A stretch of 64,000 bases of DNA from Herpetosiphon geysericola (GTDB taxonomy: Bacteria > Chloroflexota > Chloroflexia > Chloroflexales > Herpetosiphonaceae). Each line of letters starts with the position of its first letter. The stretch's first letter is position 1. The stretch spans positions 248,001-312,000 of the forward strand of contig NZ_LGKP01000015.1 of assembly GCF_001306135.1 (NCBI RefSeq), written 5' to 3'. This document shows positions 51,428 to 60,466 of the stretch, one piece after another. A program made the position numbers and the translations under genes. Below the pieces are notes generated by a model that saw only the letters and a program-made list of their open reading frames with translations, did not search any database and had not been told where the DNA came from.

Positions 51428-52411
51428 TTGAGCCAAACGATTAAGGTTGATACATTGATCAAAACGTTTCAGGTACCTGAACGTGAGGCGGGCTTGAAAG
51501 CAGCAGTTGGCAGCTTGTTCAAGCGCAAATATCGCGAAGTCGAAGCAGTCAAAAAGATTAGTTTTGGCATCGACGCTGGCGAGATTGTTGGGTTTCTGGG
51601 GCCAAATGGCGCTGGCAAAACCACGACCCTCAAAATGCTGGCTGGCTTGCTGTTTCCTACCAGTGGCCAGATCGATGTGCTGGGCTACGAGCCACAGCGC
51701 CGCGAAAAAGAGCTGCTGCGCCAAATTACGATTGTCATGGGCCAGCGCAATCAGCTGATGTGGGATATTCCAGCGCTTGATTCATTTGAGTTGCAACGCG
51801 CCATCTACCAAATTCCCGAGGGCGAGTTTCGGCGCATGCGCGATGAATTGATCGATTTGCTGAATATGGGCGATTTGGTTAAAAAGCCAGTCCGCAACTT
51901 GTCGTTGGGTGAGCGTATGAAGGCCGAATTTATCTCGGCGTTGTTGCATCGTCCCAAGGTATTGTTTTTGGATGAGCCGACGATTGGCTTGGATGTGACG
52001 GCGCAACGTTTGATTCGCGAGTTTGTGGCCGCCTACAACCAGCGTTATCAAGCGAGCGTGATGCTGACCAGCCACTATATGGCCGATGTCCAAGCCTTGT
52101 GTAAACGGGTGATTGTGATTCACCACGGCCAATTGCTCTACGATGGTGGCTTAGCTGGCTTGGTCGAAAAATTTGCCGCCTACAAAACTATAGGCGTAAC
52201 CCTAAATGACCCCGACCTTGATTTGAGCGAGTATGGCGAGATTATTAGCAATAGCAAGGGTCAAGTCAATTTGCGGGTTCCCAAAAGCGCGACGGCCCAA
52301 ATTACCACCCGTTTGTTGAATGAAGTTGCGATTAGCGACCTGACAATTGAAGATCCAGCGATCGATTCGATTATTGAGCAGGTGTTTCAACAGGAGGCGC
52401 AAGTTGTATGA
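51428..52411 (+). CDS. ABC-2 exporter ATP-binding protein
   Basis: 327 aa with TTG start and GAGGAT upstream. Walker A GPNGAGKTT, Q-loop MGQRNQLMWD, signature LSLGERMKAE, Walker B VLFLDEPTIGLD and switch His in LTSHYM. The long N-terminal lead and the two downstream permeases match the COG4586/COG4587/COG3694 type of exporter. The cargo is unknown. Overlaps the next gene by 4 bp. Confidence 0.92.
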   Translation: MSQTIKVDTLIKTFQVPEREAGLKAAVGSLFKRKYREVEAVKKISFGIDAGEIVGFLGPNGAGKTTTLKMLAGLLFPTSGQIDVLGYEPQRREKELLRQITIVMGQRNQLMWDIPALDSFELQRAIYQIPEGEFRRMRDELIDLLNMGDLVKKPVRNLSLGERMKAEFISALLHRPKVLFLDEPTIGLDVTAQRLIREFVAAYNQRYQASVMLTSHYMADVQALCKRVIVIHHGQLLYDGGLAGLVEKFAAYKTIGVTLNDPDLDLSEYGEIISNSKGQVNLRVPKSATAQITTRLLNEVAISDLTIEDPAIDSIIEQVFQQEAQVV

Positions 52412-53214
52412 AGCAGCACCTTGATTTATACCTGACCTTGCTCAAAACATCGATTATTAGCCAATTTCAATACCGAGTGGCGCATCTGTTTTGGCTCTTG
52501 GCAATGATGGTTGAGCCAGTTGTCTATTTGGTCGTTTGGGGCACAATTGCCACTTCGCAAGGCGGCAACGTCGCGGGCTATACCGCTGGCACCTTTGCCG
52601 CCTACTACATTACATGGACGTTGGTGCGCCAGATGAATATTGCACTCACGCCGTATGCCTTTGAAAATCGGATTCGTAAGGGTCGGCTTTCCAACGAACT
52701 GATGCGGCCAATTCACCCGATTCATTTTGATATGAGCTACTTTATGAGCCTCAAAGTGGTGACGATTGTGCTGTGGCTGCCGATCGCTGGGCTTTTATGG
52801 TGGGTTTTCCAGCCCGTGTTTACGTTCACGGCGTGGTGGCAAATTCCGGCCTTTATTCTGGCCTTGTTAGGTGGCTTTGTTACGCGCTTTTTGTGTTTGT
52901 GGGCGCTTGGTTTAGTGACATTTTGGGTCACTAAAGTGAGTGCAGTATTCGAGTTGTACTTTACGATCGAATTATTGCTTTCTGGGCGTTTGGTGCCGCT
53001 GGCAATTATGCCTGCTTGGGTGCGCGACATTTCGCAATGGTTGCCTTTTCAATGGACATTTGGCTTTCCAATTGACGTGGCGGTTGGCACGTTAACTGGG
53101 CCGCAAGTGGCTTGGGGCTTGGCAATGCAAGCAGTTTGGATGCTGATTGCAGGTGGGATTTTGGCCTTGGTTTGGCCGCATGCGGTGCGGCGCTACTCGG
53201 CAGTGGGAGCTTAA
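52408..53214 (+). CDS. ABC-2 exporter permease 1
   Basis: 268 aa with six hydrophobic segments. It begins with a cytoplasmic amphipathic stretch (LLKTSIISQFQYRVAHLFW) as usual for this family. FENRIRKGRLSNELMRP is the conserved loop, also seen in the second permease as EDIQEGTLDFALTKP. Confidence 0.88.
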   Translation: MKQHLDLYLTLLKTSIISQFQYRVAHLFWLLAMMVEPVVYLVVWGTIATSQGGNVAGYTAGTFAAYYITWTLVRQMNIALTPYAFENRIRKGRLSNELMRPIHPIHFDMSYFMSLKVVTIVLWLPIAGLLWWVFQPVFTFTAWWQIPAFILALLGGFVTRFLCLWALGLVTFWVTKVSAVFELYFTIELLLSGRLVPLAIMPAWVRDISQWLPFQWTFGFPIDVAVGTLTGPQVAWGLAMQAVWMLIAGGILALVWPHAVRRYSAVGA

Positions 53215-53215
53215 C

Positions 53216-54001
53216 ATGGTGTATTTACGATTGTTCTGGATCTTTCTGCGGGTTAGCGTCATTAGCGAATTTCAATATCGAGTCAATTTTTTTGTGCAAC
53301 TGTTTCAATCGGCCTTGGCCTTGGGCACGGGCTTGGTTGCTATGAGCTTGGTCTTTAGCTATACCCAAAACTTGGCTGGTTGGACGCAGCCAGAACTGTT
53401 GGCGGTGATGGGCGTACACATTATTGTTGGCGGGCTGATCAAAACCGTCATTCAGCCAAATATGAACCGCTTGATTGAAGATATTCAAGAAGGCACGTTG
53501 GATTTTGCCCTGACGAAGCCTGCCGATGCCCAAGCAATTATCAGTGTGCGCGAATTTCGAATTTGGCAATTGATCGATTTGGTGCTTGGCAGCGTAGTTT
53601 TGGGCTATGCAATTAGCCAATTAAGCACCAGTTTGGGCTGGCTGAGCGCGCTTGCGTTTGCGGCGGCGGTGCTGCTTGGCGGCCTGATGATCTACAGCGT
53701 TTGGTTGATGCTCAGCGTTGGCGCATTTTGGATTATTCGCGCCGACAACTTTTTGGAAATTTTTGATAGCTTGTATCAGGCAGGCCGTTGGCCAGTGAGT
53801 ATTTACCCTGGCTGGTTGAAACATACCTTGACCTTTGTGCTGCCGATTGCGTTTGCAGTAACCCTACCTGCTGAAACCTTGGCGCGCCAGTTGAACGGCC
53901 AGAATTTGTTGTTTGCGCTGGGCCTGACGGTCTTGTTATTAGTCGTTTCACGCCTATTTTGGCGCTTTGGCTTGCGCCATTATACTGGAGCCTCAGCTTA
54001 G
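53216..54001 (+). CDS. ABC-2 exporter permease 2
   Basis: 261 aa. ATG 53216 is chosen because GGGAG precedes it and it starts just after the previous stop; an in-frame start at 53147 would overlap. The same layout as permease 1 suggests a heterodimer. Contains IIVGGLIKTVIQPNMNRLIEDIQEGTL (split) and a PVSIYPGWLKHTLTFVLPIAF loop. Confidence 0.88.
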   Translation: MVYLRLFWIFLRVSVISEFQYRVNFFVQLFQSALALGTGLVAMSLVFSYTQNLAGWTQPELLAVMGVHIIVGGLIKTVIQPNMNRLIEDIQEGTLDFALTKPADAQAIISVREFRIWQLIDLVLGSVVLGYAISQLSTSLGWLSALAFAAAVLLGGLMIYSVWLMLSVGAFWIIRADNFLEIFDSLYQAGRWPVSIYPGWLKHTLTFVLPIAFAVTLPAETLARQLNGQNLLFALGLTVLLLVVSRLFWRFGLRHYTGASA

Positions 54002-54317
54002 AATTAGATTCCCTTGCTCAGATATCAAGGATAGGTTTTTACAATTGGTCTGCTGAACACCCCCTAAAATTTAGGTTTTGGATTGTTGCTATGGATTCTG
54101 AATCCCCATCCTTTGTGATCTTCGCGGTTTTGCTGGTTGGATTGAGCGAAGGTTTGTTTTGCTTAATTGCATATGCGCAAGGCTGCATTATAAATACTTA
54201 AAAATGATAAAATAGAGCCTCAATGAAGAGCAGGTATTCCCCAAAAACTTCCCTAGCGCAACAATCGAAGGAGATTCTGGCACGGCGCTAGGCTCGCACT
54301 GTGTGGAGGTCGTTTGT
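54002..54317. other. Intergenic stretch with a degenerate repeat word
   Basis: 316 bp between the exporter and the M14 gene. CCTTTGTGATCTTCGCGGTTT (about 54109-54129) resembles a worn CTTCGTG-type module. No gene is supported. Confidence 0.45.
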
Positions 54318-57300
54318 ATGGACCGTCTGAGGCATCGTTGGTCGTTAATTGGAACAATCCTGGCCCTGATTGGGGTTTGGAGTAGTTTGGTGGTGGTTTC
54401 GCTGCCAAAACGCACTGAGGCCCAGCTTGCTGTCGAAGAACAACGGGTTGTGGCGCGGATTCAGGCCAAAGATCGGACTGAATCATTGGCCCTAAGCGCC
54501 CGTGGGCTTGATTTGTTGGAAATGCGCGATAAGGACGATTTGTTTGCCTTAATTACGCCAAGCGAATTGGCCAAATTGCAACAAGAGGGCTTTACGGCAC
54601 AAATTGATCAAGAACAAACTGATTTGCTGCAAAGGCCTTCAATCTTGCCAGTTCAAGGTGGCTTTCGCACGGTGGAAGAAGGCTATGCCTTGCTTGATCA
54701 ATGGCATGCTACCTATCCCAATCTGACTGGGTTATTTACCTATGGTGCTTCGTGGGATAAAGTGAACGCTGGTGGGCCAGCAGGCTACGATTTGCGTGGG
54801 ATTACGATCACCAATTCGTTGATTCCTGGGCCAAAACCAACCTTCTTCTTGATGTCGGCGATTCACGCGCGCGAAATGTCAACCGCTGAATTGACCTTGC
54901 GCTACACCGAGTATTTGCTCTCGCGCTATGCGACCGACCCTGATGTGCATTGGTTGCTTGATGAGCACACGATTGTGATTGTGCCCTTCGTCAACCCCGA
55001 TGGACGTAAGATTGCCGAGCAAGGCTCATCGTTTCCTCAACGCAAAAACCGTAATACGGTTGATACGGCATGTGAAGATAATGTGGATATAGGGGTTGAC
55101 CTTAACCGCAACTCATCGTTCCACTGGGGCGAGGTTGATAGACCAACTGAGCCGCGTTGTGGGCAAACATGGCCTGGGCTTTCAGCTGCCTCTGAGCCAG
55201 AAGTTGCTACCTTGCAACAATGGATGCGTGGGGTGTTTGCTGATCGCCGTGGCCCAGCAGATACCGATCCTGCGCCAGATGATACCGCAGGCGTCTATAT
55301 CTCGATTCACTCGTATAGCGATTTGGTCTTGTGGCCTTATGGTCACTCAGCCCAACTTGCGCCAAACGATGCAGATTTGCGTGGCTTGGGCAAGAAATTT
55401 GCCAGCTACAATGGCTACACGCCACAAAAGTCCGACGAATTGTATCCAACCAGCGGCACGACCGATGATTGGGCCTATGGCGAATTGGGGGTTGCCTCGT
55501 ACACCTTTGAAGTTGGGCCAGAATCAGGCTCTTGTAGTGGTTTCTTCCCGAACTTCACCTGTTTAGATGGTCAAGCTCAAGGCAACTTCTGGGGCCGCAA
55601 CTTGCCAGCGTTCTTGTATGCCTCGAAAGTGGCGCGCTCGCCTTATTTGTTGCAGCGTGGCCCTGATGCCTTGAACGTTACCACCCAATCGGCGAGCAAT
55701 GGCTACAAATTGTCGGCAACGATCAATGATGTTAACAATGGTGCTCAAACGATTGCTGCTGCTGAAGCCTATATTGATACTCCACCATGGCGGGCTGGCG
55801 CAACCGCGATTAGCCTGAACGCCAGCGATGGAAGTTTCAATGGTGTTCAAGAAGCGGTAAATGCGACGATTCCCCAAACGTTGAGCAATGGTCGCCATTT
55901 GGTCTACTTCCGGGGCCGCGATACTGCTGGCAACTGGGGAGCAGTGAGCGCTCAATGGCTCGATGTTGCGCCGCAAGGCTTAACTGGGGTTGTGCGTGCG
56001 AGCGATAACAACCAGCCAATTGCCAATGCTACAATCGTGGCAACAACTGGCAGCTTTACCAGCACCACCACCAGCGCCAGCGATGGCAGCTATCGCTTGG
56101 AATTGCCAGTTGGCAGCTATAGTGTCAAAGTAAGCGGCACGGGCTTAACGCCAGCAAGCTACAATTTGACGGTTAGCAGCAACAGCTTTACCAATCAAGA
56201 TCTACTACTTGCCCAATTGGCTGCTTTGACAACCACCCCAAACGCCTTGAATTTCAATGTGAGCGATGGCAGCCAAGAGCGTACCTTGGTGATTGGCAAT
56301 GCTGGCGGTACCAGTTTTAATGCAAATATCACGCTGGCGCCAATGGGCTACGAAGTGAAGAGCAGCGACGATGTTGGTGGCCCAAGCTATAATTGGAATG
56401 ACATCAGCAGCACTGGCTCACGGCTCAATTTGGGCGATGATGCCTGTGTGATTGTGAATTTGCCACGCAATTTCATGTACTATGGAACAGCCTATAGCAA
56501 GTTGATTGTCAATAGCAACGGCTTTATCAGCCCAACCAATGCTACGACCTGTAGTGCTTCGGGTACATCGACCAACGGCGTAGTCCCTGGCACAACCGCG
56601 CCGAATAATGTAATTGCTGCCTTGTGGGATGACCTTGACCCCTCTGGTTTGAGTGGGAGCAATGGGATCTTTACCTATGCTGATAGCGCCAATGATCAAT
56701 TTATTGTTGAATTTAGTGGCGTACCACACTGGGCCAGCGGTGGCAGCTTCAGCCCTGAAGATTTCCAATTTGTGCTCGACTTAACCAGTGGCGATATTAC
56801 CTTGCAATATCAAACGGTTGATACCCAAAATAGCGTTAGTGTTGGCATCGAAGATAGCACTGGCGCCTCGGGCTTCCAATGGGTCTACAACAGCACTGGC
56901 CGTTTGCACGATAATTTGGCCCTGCAATTTGTTGCCTATGCTGGTAGCGCCTCGTGGCTGAGCTGGACTCCAGCTTCAGTTGATGTAGCAGCGCGTGGCT
57001 CGGCAAACATTCAAGTAACCGCCAACAGCAATGGGATTGCTAATGGTACCTATCGCGCGCGCTTGCGGGTCAACGCAGGAGCCAACACGCTCAATGGCGA
57101 TCAAACGGTGCCGGTTGTGTTTACGATTGGCAATTCAACCGTGCATGATGTGGCAGTGCAGGCTCCTCAAGCTGCCTTGAGCGGCGTTGTTGGCTCGACA
57201 TTGACCTATACGTTAAACATTACCAACACCGGCAATGTGAGCGATAGCTTTAATCTGAGCTTGAGTGGCAATGCATGGCCAACCAGTTTGAGCCAAACCA

Positions 57301-57503
57301 GTGTAAGCTTGGCCGCAGGTGCAAGCACGACCGTTCAAGTTGTGGTGGCGATTCCAGCCAATGCAACCGGAACTGATAGCGTAGCCGTAACCGCAACTTC
57401 AAGCGCTGATAGTGGGGCAAGCAATAGCATTAGCTTAGTTTCAACCGCAATTAGTGCACCGATCAGTCAATATAAGGTCTTTATGCCGTATGTTGTGAAG
57501 TAG
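54318..57503 (+). CDS. Secreted M14 zinc carboxypeptidase with beta-sandwich tail
   Basis: 1061 aa. Signal peptide or anchor (residues 8-28), then an M14 catalytic domain with zinc ligands SAIHAREMSTAE (H183, E186) and ISIHSYSDLVLWPYG (H331). The general base is in TFEVGPESG (E398), and the R/N site is VDLNRNSSFHW. A CarboxypepD-regulatory-like domain follows (LTGVVRASDNNQPIANATIV), then a NHL/LTD-like segment with the FMYYGTAYSKLIVNSNGFI pattern. BACON-like and NEW3-like domains precede a tail ending QYKVFMPYVVK. TGGAGG at 54304-54309 fits ATG 54318. Confidence 0.92.
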   Translation: MDRLRHRWSLIGTILALIGVWSSLVVVSLPKRTEAQLAVEEQRVVARIQAKDRTESLALSARGLDLLEMRDKDDLFALITPSELAKLQQEGFTAQIDQEQTDLLQRPSILPVQGGFRTVEEGYALLDQWHATYPNLTGLFTYGASWDKVNAGGPAGYDLRGITITNSLIPGPKPTFFLMSAIHAREMSTAELTLRYTEYLLSRYATDPDVHWLLDEHTIVIVPFVNPDGRKIAEQGSSFPQRKNRNTVDTACEDNVDIGVDLNRNSSFHWGEVDRPTEPRCGQTWPGLSAASEPEVATLQQWMRGVFADRRGPADTDPAPDDTAGVYISIHSYSDLVLWPYGHSAQLAPNDADLRGLGKKFASYNGYTPQKSDELYPTSGTTDDWAYGELGVASYTFEVGPESGSCSGFFPNFTCLDGQAQGNFWGRNLPAFLYASKVARSPYLLQRGPDALNVTTQSASNGYKLSATINDVNNGAQTIAAAEAYIDTPPWRAGATAISLNASDGSFNGVQEAVNATIPQTLSNGRHLVYFRGRDTAGNWGAVSAQWLDVAPQGLTGVVRASDNNQPIANATIVATTGSFTSTTTSASDGSYRLELPVGSYSVKVSGTGLTPASYNLTVSSNSFTNQDLLLAQLAALTTTPNALNFNVSDGSQERTLVIGNAGGTSFNANITLAPMGYEVKSSDDVGGPSYNWNDISSTGSRLNLGDDACVIVNLPRNFMYYGTAYSKLIVNSNGFISPTNATTCSASGTSTNGVVPGTTAPNNVIAALWDDLDPSGLSGSNGIFTYADSANDQFIVEFSGVPHWASGGSFSPEDFQFVLDLTSGDITLQYQTVDTQNSVSVGIEDSTGASGFQWVYNSTGRLHDNLALQFVAYAGSASWLSWTPASVDVAARGSANIQVTANSNGIANGTYRARLRVNAGANTLNGDQTVPVVFTIGNSTVHDVAVQAPQAALSGVVGSTLTYTLNITNTGNVSDSFNLSLSGNAWPTSLSQTSVSLAAGASTTVQVVVAIPANATGTDSVAVTATSSADSGASNSISLVSTAISAPISQYKVFMPYVVK

Positions 57504-57529
57504 AGCTGGGGATTGAGGGTTGGTTGGTG

Positions 57530-57565
57530 GGGATCGGTAACAAGTTTGTTATCGATCCCTTTTTT
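57530..57565 (+). terminator. Terminator of the M14 gene
   Basis: GGGATCGGTAACAA (57530-57543) pairs with TTGTTATCGATCCC (57546-57559) with one G-U pair, followed by a run of six T. Confidence 0.88.
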
Positions 57566-57903
57566 GATCCACGAAGGGCACGAAGAGCACGAAGGTTGGG
57601 AACCACGAAGGACGCGAAGAGCACGAAGGTTAATTTAGCCACAGATTGCCCAGATATATTTGATTATTATTCTTATAGCCCATAGCCTCCAGCCGATAGC
57701 CTCATTTTTTGCCTTTTGCCTTTTGCCTTCATCCCTCATCCTTCATAATTTCGTGGCTCTGCGCTGCTGCGTTAAATAAATCACTTTCCCTTATGTTCTA
57801 TTGCCCCTATGTTCTTTGCTCTATGTTCTATGTTCTATTCTTAATGCTGACCCTATTCTGACTTTTGACTTTTGCCTTCTGACTTTCTGCCTGACCCCTA
57901 CTT
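57566..57903. repeat. Modular intergenic repeat region 6 (mostly opposite orientation)
   Basis: 593-bp gap. GATCCACGAAGGGCACGAAGAGCACGAAGG (57566-57595, 57601-57629) is a CTTCGTG-type array read backwards, followed by TAGCCACAGATTGCCCAGAT. Next come ATAGCCCATAGCCTCCAG and GATAGCCTC units (57676-57703) and TTTTGCC 7-nt units (57706-57730). TTCATCCCTCATCCTTCATAA (57729-57750), TGGCTCTGCGCTGCTGCGTTAAAT (57754-57777) and ATGTTCTAT 9-nt units (57793-57839) follow. TTTTGACTTTTGCCTTCTGAC (57863-57884) closes it. A promoter for the next gene lies after it. Confidence 0.85.
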
Positions 57904-58038
57904 ATCATTTATCGGATAAAATAGCATTGGATTCAGGAATAGTCGCATGTTGGTATTATGAGAAGCGCTGAGACGCTGCCAAAATCAGACTATTCTTGTT
58001 ACCTAAGGCTCAGCCTTTTGCGCCACGCAAAGCTGCGC

Positions 58039-58067
58039 TTGACAAATTGAGCCGCTTGTGGGATACT
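58039..58067 (+). promoter_or_regulatory. Promoter of the ROK repressor gene
   Basis: TTGACA (58039-58044), a 17-bp spacer and GATACT (58062-58067). The predicted start is about 23 nt before ATG 58097. Confidence 0.65.
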
Positions 58068-58096
58068 CTCACTTAGTAAATTCATTGGAATAAGTT

Positions 58097-59257
58097 ATGC
58101 AGGGACTGCCCAAGAAAGCCAGTCGGGAGCAAAGCAAGCTTCACAACTACCGACTTGTCTTCAAAGCCATCTACGATGGTGGTGCGATTAGTCGGGTAGA
58201 TGTGGCCCGCTTAACCAACCTCACGCCAACCACAGTTTCGAGTAACGTCGCGATTTTGCTTGATGAAGGTTTGGTGCAAGAAGTCGGGTTAGCGCCCTCT
58301 GGTGGTGGAAAGCCAGCGACATTGCTGAGCGTATTGGATGATGGTCGTCACTTGATTGGTTTGGATGTTGCGGGACACGAACTGCGAGGCACGATCATCA
58401 ACTTACGCGGGGCAATTCGCCAACGTCAAACCTTGGCGCTGAATGGGGGCAATGTTCTTGAACAATTGTATCAACTAATTGATCAATTGCTTGCGAACAC
58501 CCACAACCCAGTGCTGGGCATTGGCATTGGCGCACCAGGAGTGATTAACACCACTGCTGGGGTTGTCCAACAAGCGGTTAACCTTGGTTGGCACAATCTC
58601 GCATTGCGCGATTTGCTGGGCAAGCGCTATGGGCTACCAGTCTATTTGGCCAACGATAGTCATGTAACGGCGATTGCTGAACACACGTTTGGCAGCCAGC
58701 GCAATGCACCCAATTTGGTGGTGATCAACATTGGGCTTGGCATCGGCGCAGGCATTTTTATCAATGGTCGGATTGTTGGTGGTGACGCTTGGGGAGCTGG
58801 TGAGATCGGTCACGTGGTTGTGCAACCAAATGGAATTCTCTGCCGCTGTGGCCATTACGGCTGCCTCGAAACTGTGGCGAGCACCAGTGCCTTGTTGACC
58901 AAACTCGATGCAACTTTGCCGCAAGCAGAACCATGGACAATTGCCGCGATTCAAGCCGCTTTGGCCAACAACGAGCCGACTGTGCGCGCGATTATTGACG
59001 AAGCAGCCCACTACCTTGGCATCGCCATTGCTAATGTGGTTGGCCTACTCAACGCTCAATTCGTGATTCTTGCTGGGTCACTAGCCCAACTTGGCAATGA
59101 TTTACTCCAACCGTTACGCCGTTCGCTAGCCCACCATGCGTTGCAAACCCTGGTTGCAGCCACCGATGTGCAAGTCAGCACCCTCGGCAGCGATATCGTA
59201 ACCCTAGGCGCAGCAGCGCTGTTACTAGCCAATGAGCTAGGCATTGTTCGGGATTAA
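58097..59257 (+). CDS. ROK-family transcriptional repressor (NagC/XylR type)
   Basis: 386 aa. A winged-helix N-terminus (about 15-75; ISRVDVARLTNLTPTTVSS) is followed by the ROK fold with GLDVAGHEL and GIGAPGVI. LANDSHVTAIAEH and the zinc motif CRCGHYGCLETV come later. The first phosphate loop is DVAGHE rather than DxGGT, so it senses sugar rather than phosphorylating it. It probably regulates the sugar-uptake genes that follow. Confidence 0.92.
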   Translation: MQGLPKKASREQSKLHNYRLVFKAIYDGGAISRVDVARLTNLTPTTVSSNVAILLDEGLVQEVGLAPSGGGKPATLLSVLDDGRHLIGLDVAGHELRGTIINLRGAIRQRQTLALNGGNVLEQLYQLIDQLLANTHNPVLGIGIGAPGVINTTAGVVQQAVNLGWHNLALRDLLGKRYGLPVYLANDSHVTAIAEHTFGSQRNAPNLVVINIGLGIGAGIFINGRIVGGDAWGAGEIGHVVVQPNGILCRCGHYGCLETVASTSALLTKLDATLPQAEPWTIAAIQAALANNEPTVRAIIDEAAHYLGIAIANVVGLLNAQFVILAGSLAQLGNDLLQPLRRSLAHHALQTLVAATDVQVSTLGSDIVTLGAAALLLANELGIVRD

Positions 59258-59318
59258 CGTTCCAGCAAACCACCCCCCGACGAGCTTAGCCACTTAGTTC
59301 CTTGTATAGGGGGTTTGC

Positions 59319-60329
59319 GTGGATCAACGACAGCGCCGGAACGCCAATGGCTGGCGGTTAGGAGTCGATGTGGGGGGCACAAAAATTGCGACCCTGCTCG
59401 TCGATGACGATAATCGGGTTTGGGCCAGCGTCCAACGCCCAACCGATACCCGAACCCCAGACCATGCCCTCCAGTCTCTTGCCGATGCGATTTGGGAAAC
59501 CCTGAAACAAGCTGATCTACCGATTCGGCTCCTTGCAGGAATTGGGATTGGCATTCCCGGCCAAGTCGATACGCAGAGCGGGATTGTACGGCATGCCGTC
59601 AATCTTGGCTGGCAATCAGTTGATCTGCGTGGCTTCATCAACGCCACTTTTGGCACAGCGTGCGTGATTGAAAACGACGTCCGGGCCGCAGCGCTTGGCA
59701 TTCAACGCTATTGGCTGGCAGGTTCGATCGATTCGATTTTATATGTTAGTATAGGCACGGGCATAGCCGCTGGCATGATTCTTGATGGAGCAGTCTACCG
59801 TGGTAGTCACGGGATGGCGGGCGAAATCGGTCATGCACGCTTTGGTTCATCAACAATTCGCTGTCGCTGTGGCAATTATGGCTGTCTTGAAGCCGTTGTT
59901 GCAGGCCCAGCAATTGCCAACTATGCGCAATCTCTGCTCTCTACATTCCCGCATAGCCAACTTCAGCACCAAACTTCGATAACCACTTCAGCAGTGTATA
60001 CCGCTGCCGAGGCTGGTGATGAATTAGGGTTGGCTGTTGCCCACATGGTTGGCGACCAACTTGCTCAGGCGCTTTATACAATGGTGCTTGCCTACGATTG
60101 TGATCATATTGTGCTGGGGGGCGGTGTTAGCCGCGCAGGCTCAGCCTTCTTCAGCCCAATTGAACAAGCACTCGATGGCTTACGTCAGCAAAGTTCGCTC
60201 GCAGCATCGTTGCTTCCTGCAGGGCGGGTCAAGCTCTTAGATCGCGATTTTGCTGCTGGTGCATGGGGCGGAATCGCCTTGCTCGATAGCCAAGCGTTGG
60301 CGCGGGTTGCGCAGGCGCAATTGGCCTAA
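59319..60329 (+). CDS. ROK-family sugar kinase (glucokinase-like)
   Basis: 336 aa with GTG start and AGGGGG upstream. ATP loop GVDVGGTKIATLLVD, GIGIPGQVDTQSG, catalytic VIENDVRAAALG, and zinc motif CRCGNYGCLEAV. Unlike the repressor it has no HTH and keeps the DxGGTK loop, so it is a true kinase for glucose, N-acetylglucosamine or a similar sugar. It probably phosphorylates the sugar imported by the transporter encoded downstream. Confidence 0.92.
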   Translation: MDQRQRRNANGWRLGVDVGGTKIATLLVDDDNRVWASVQRPTDTRTPDHALQSLADAIWETLKQADLPIRLLAGIGIGIPGQVDTQSGIVRHAVNLGWQSVDLRGFINATFGTACVIENDVRAAALGIQRYWLAGSIDSILYVSIGTGIAAGMILDGAVYRGSHGMAGEIGHARFGSSTIRCRCGNYGCLEAVVAGPAIANYAQSLLSTFPHSQLQHQTSITTSAVYTAAEAGDELGLAVAHMVGDQLAQALYTMVLAYDCDHIVLGGGVSRAGSAFFSPIEQALDGLRQQSSLAASLLPAGRVKLLDRDFAAGAWGGIALLDSQALARVAQAQLA

Positions 60330-60345
60330 GCTCCGCCACGAGATA

Positions 60346-60392
60346 AACCTAACATCTCATGGCAAACCATACCAGGCCCACATCGTTAGGTT
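60346..60392. promoter_or_regulatory. Inverted repeat before the binding-protein gene
   Basis: AACCTAAC (60346-60353) and GTTAGGTT (60385-60392), 31 nt apart, in the 137-bp gap before the lipoprotein gene. A possible operator or RNA hairpin. Confidence 0.35.
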
Positions 60393-60466
60393 GGATTTGG
60401 GGAAACGCCACGGGGTATGAGTCACGCATATCTCAGGATTTCCCGCATTAGTGAGGAACAGTCTAG

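Noticed and set aside
53959-54201. Plus-strand ORF of 80 aa after the exporter
   Set aside because: Overlaps the permease gene end, has no ribosome site and contains a worn repeat word.
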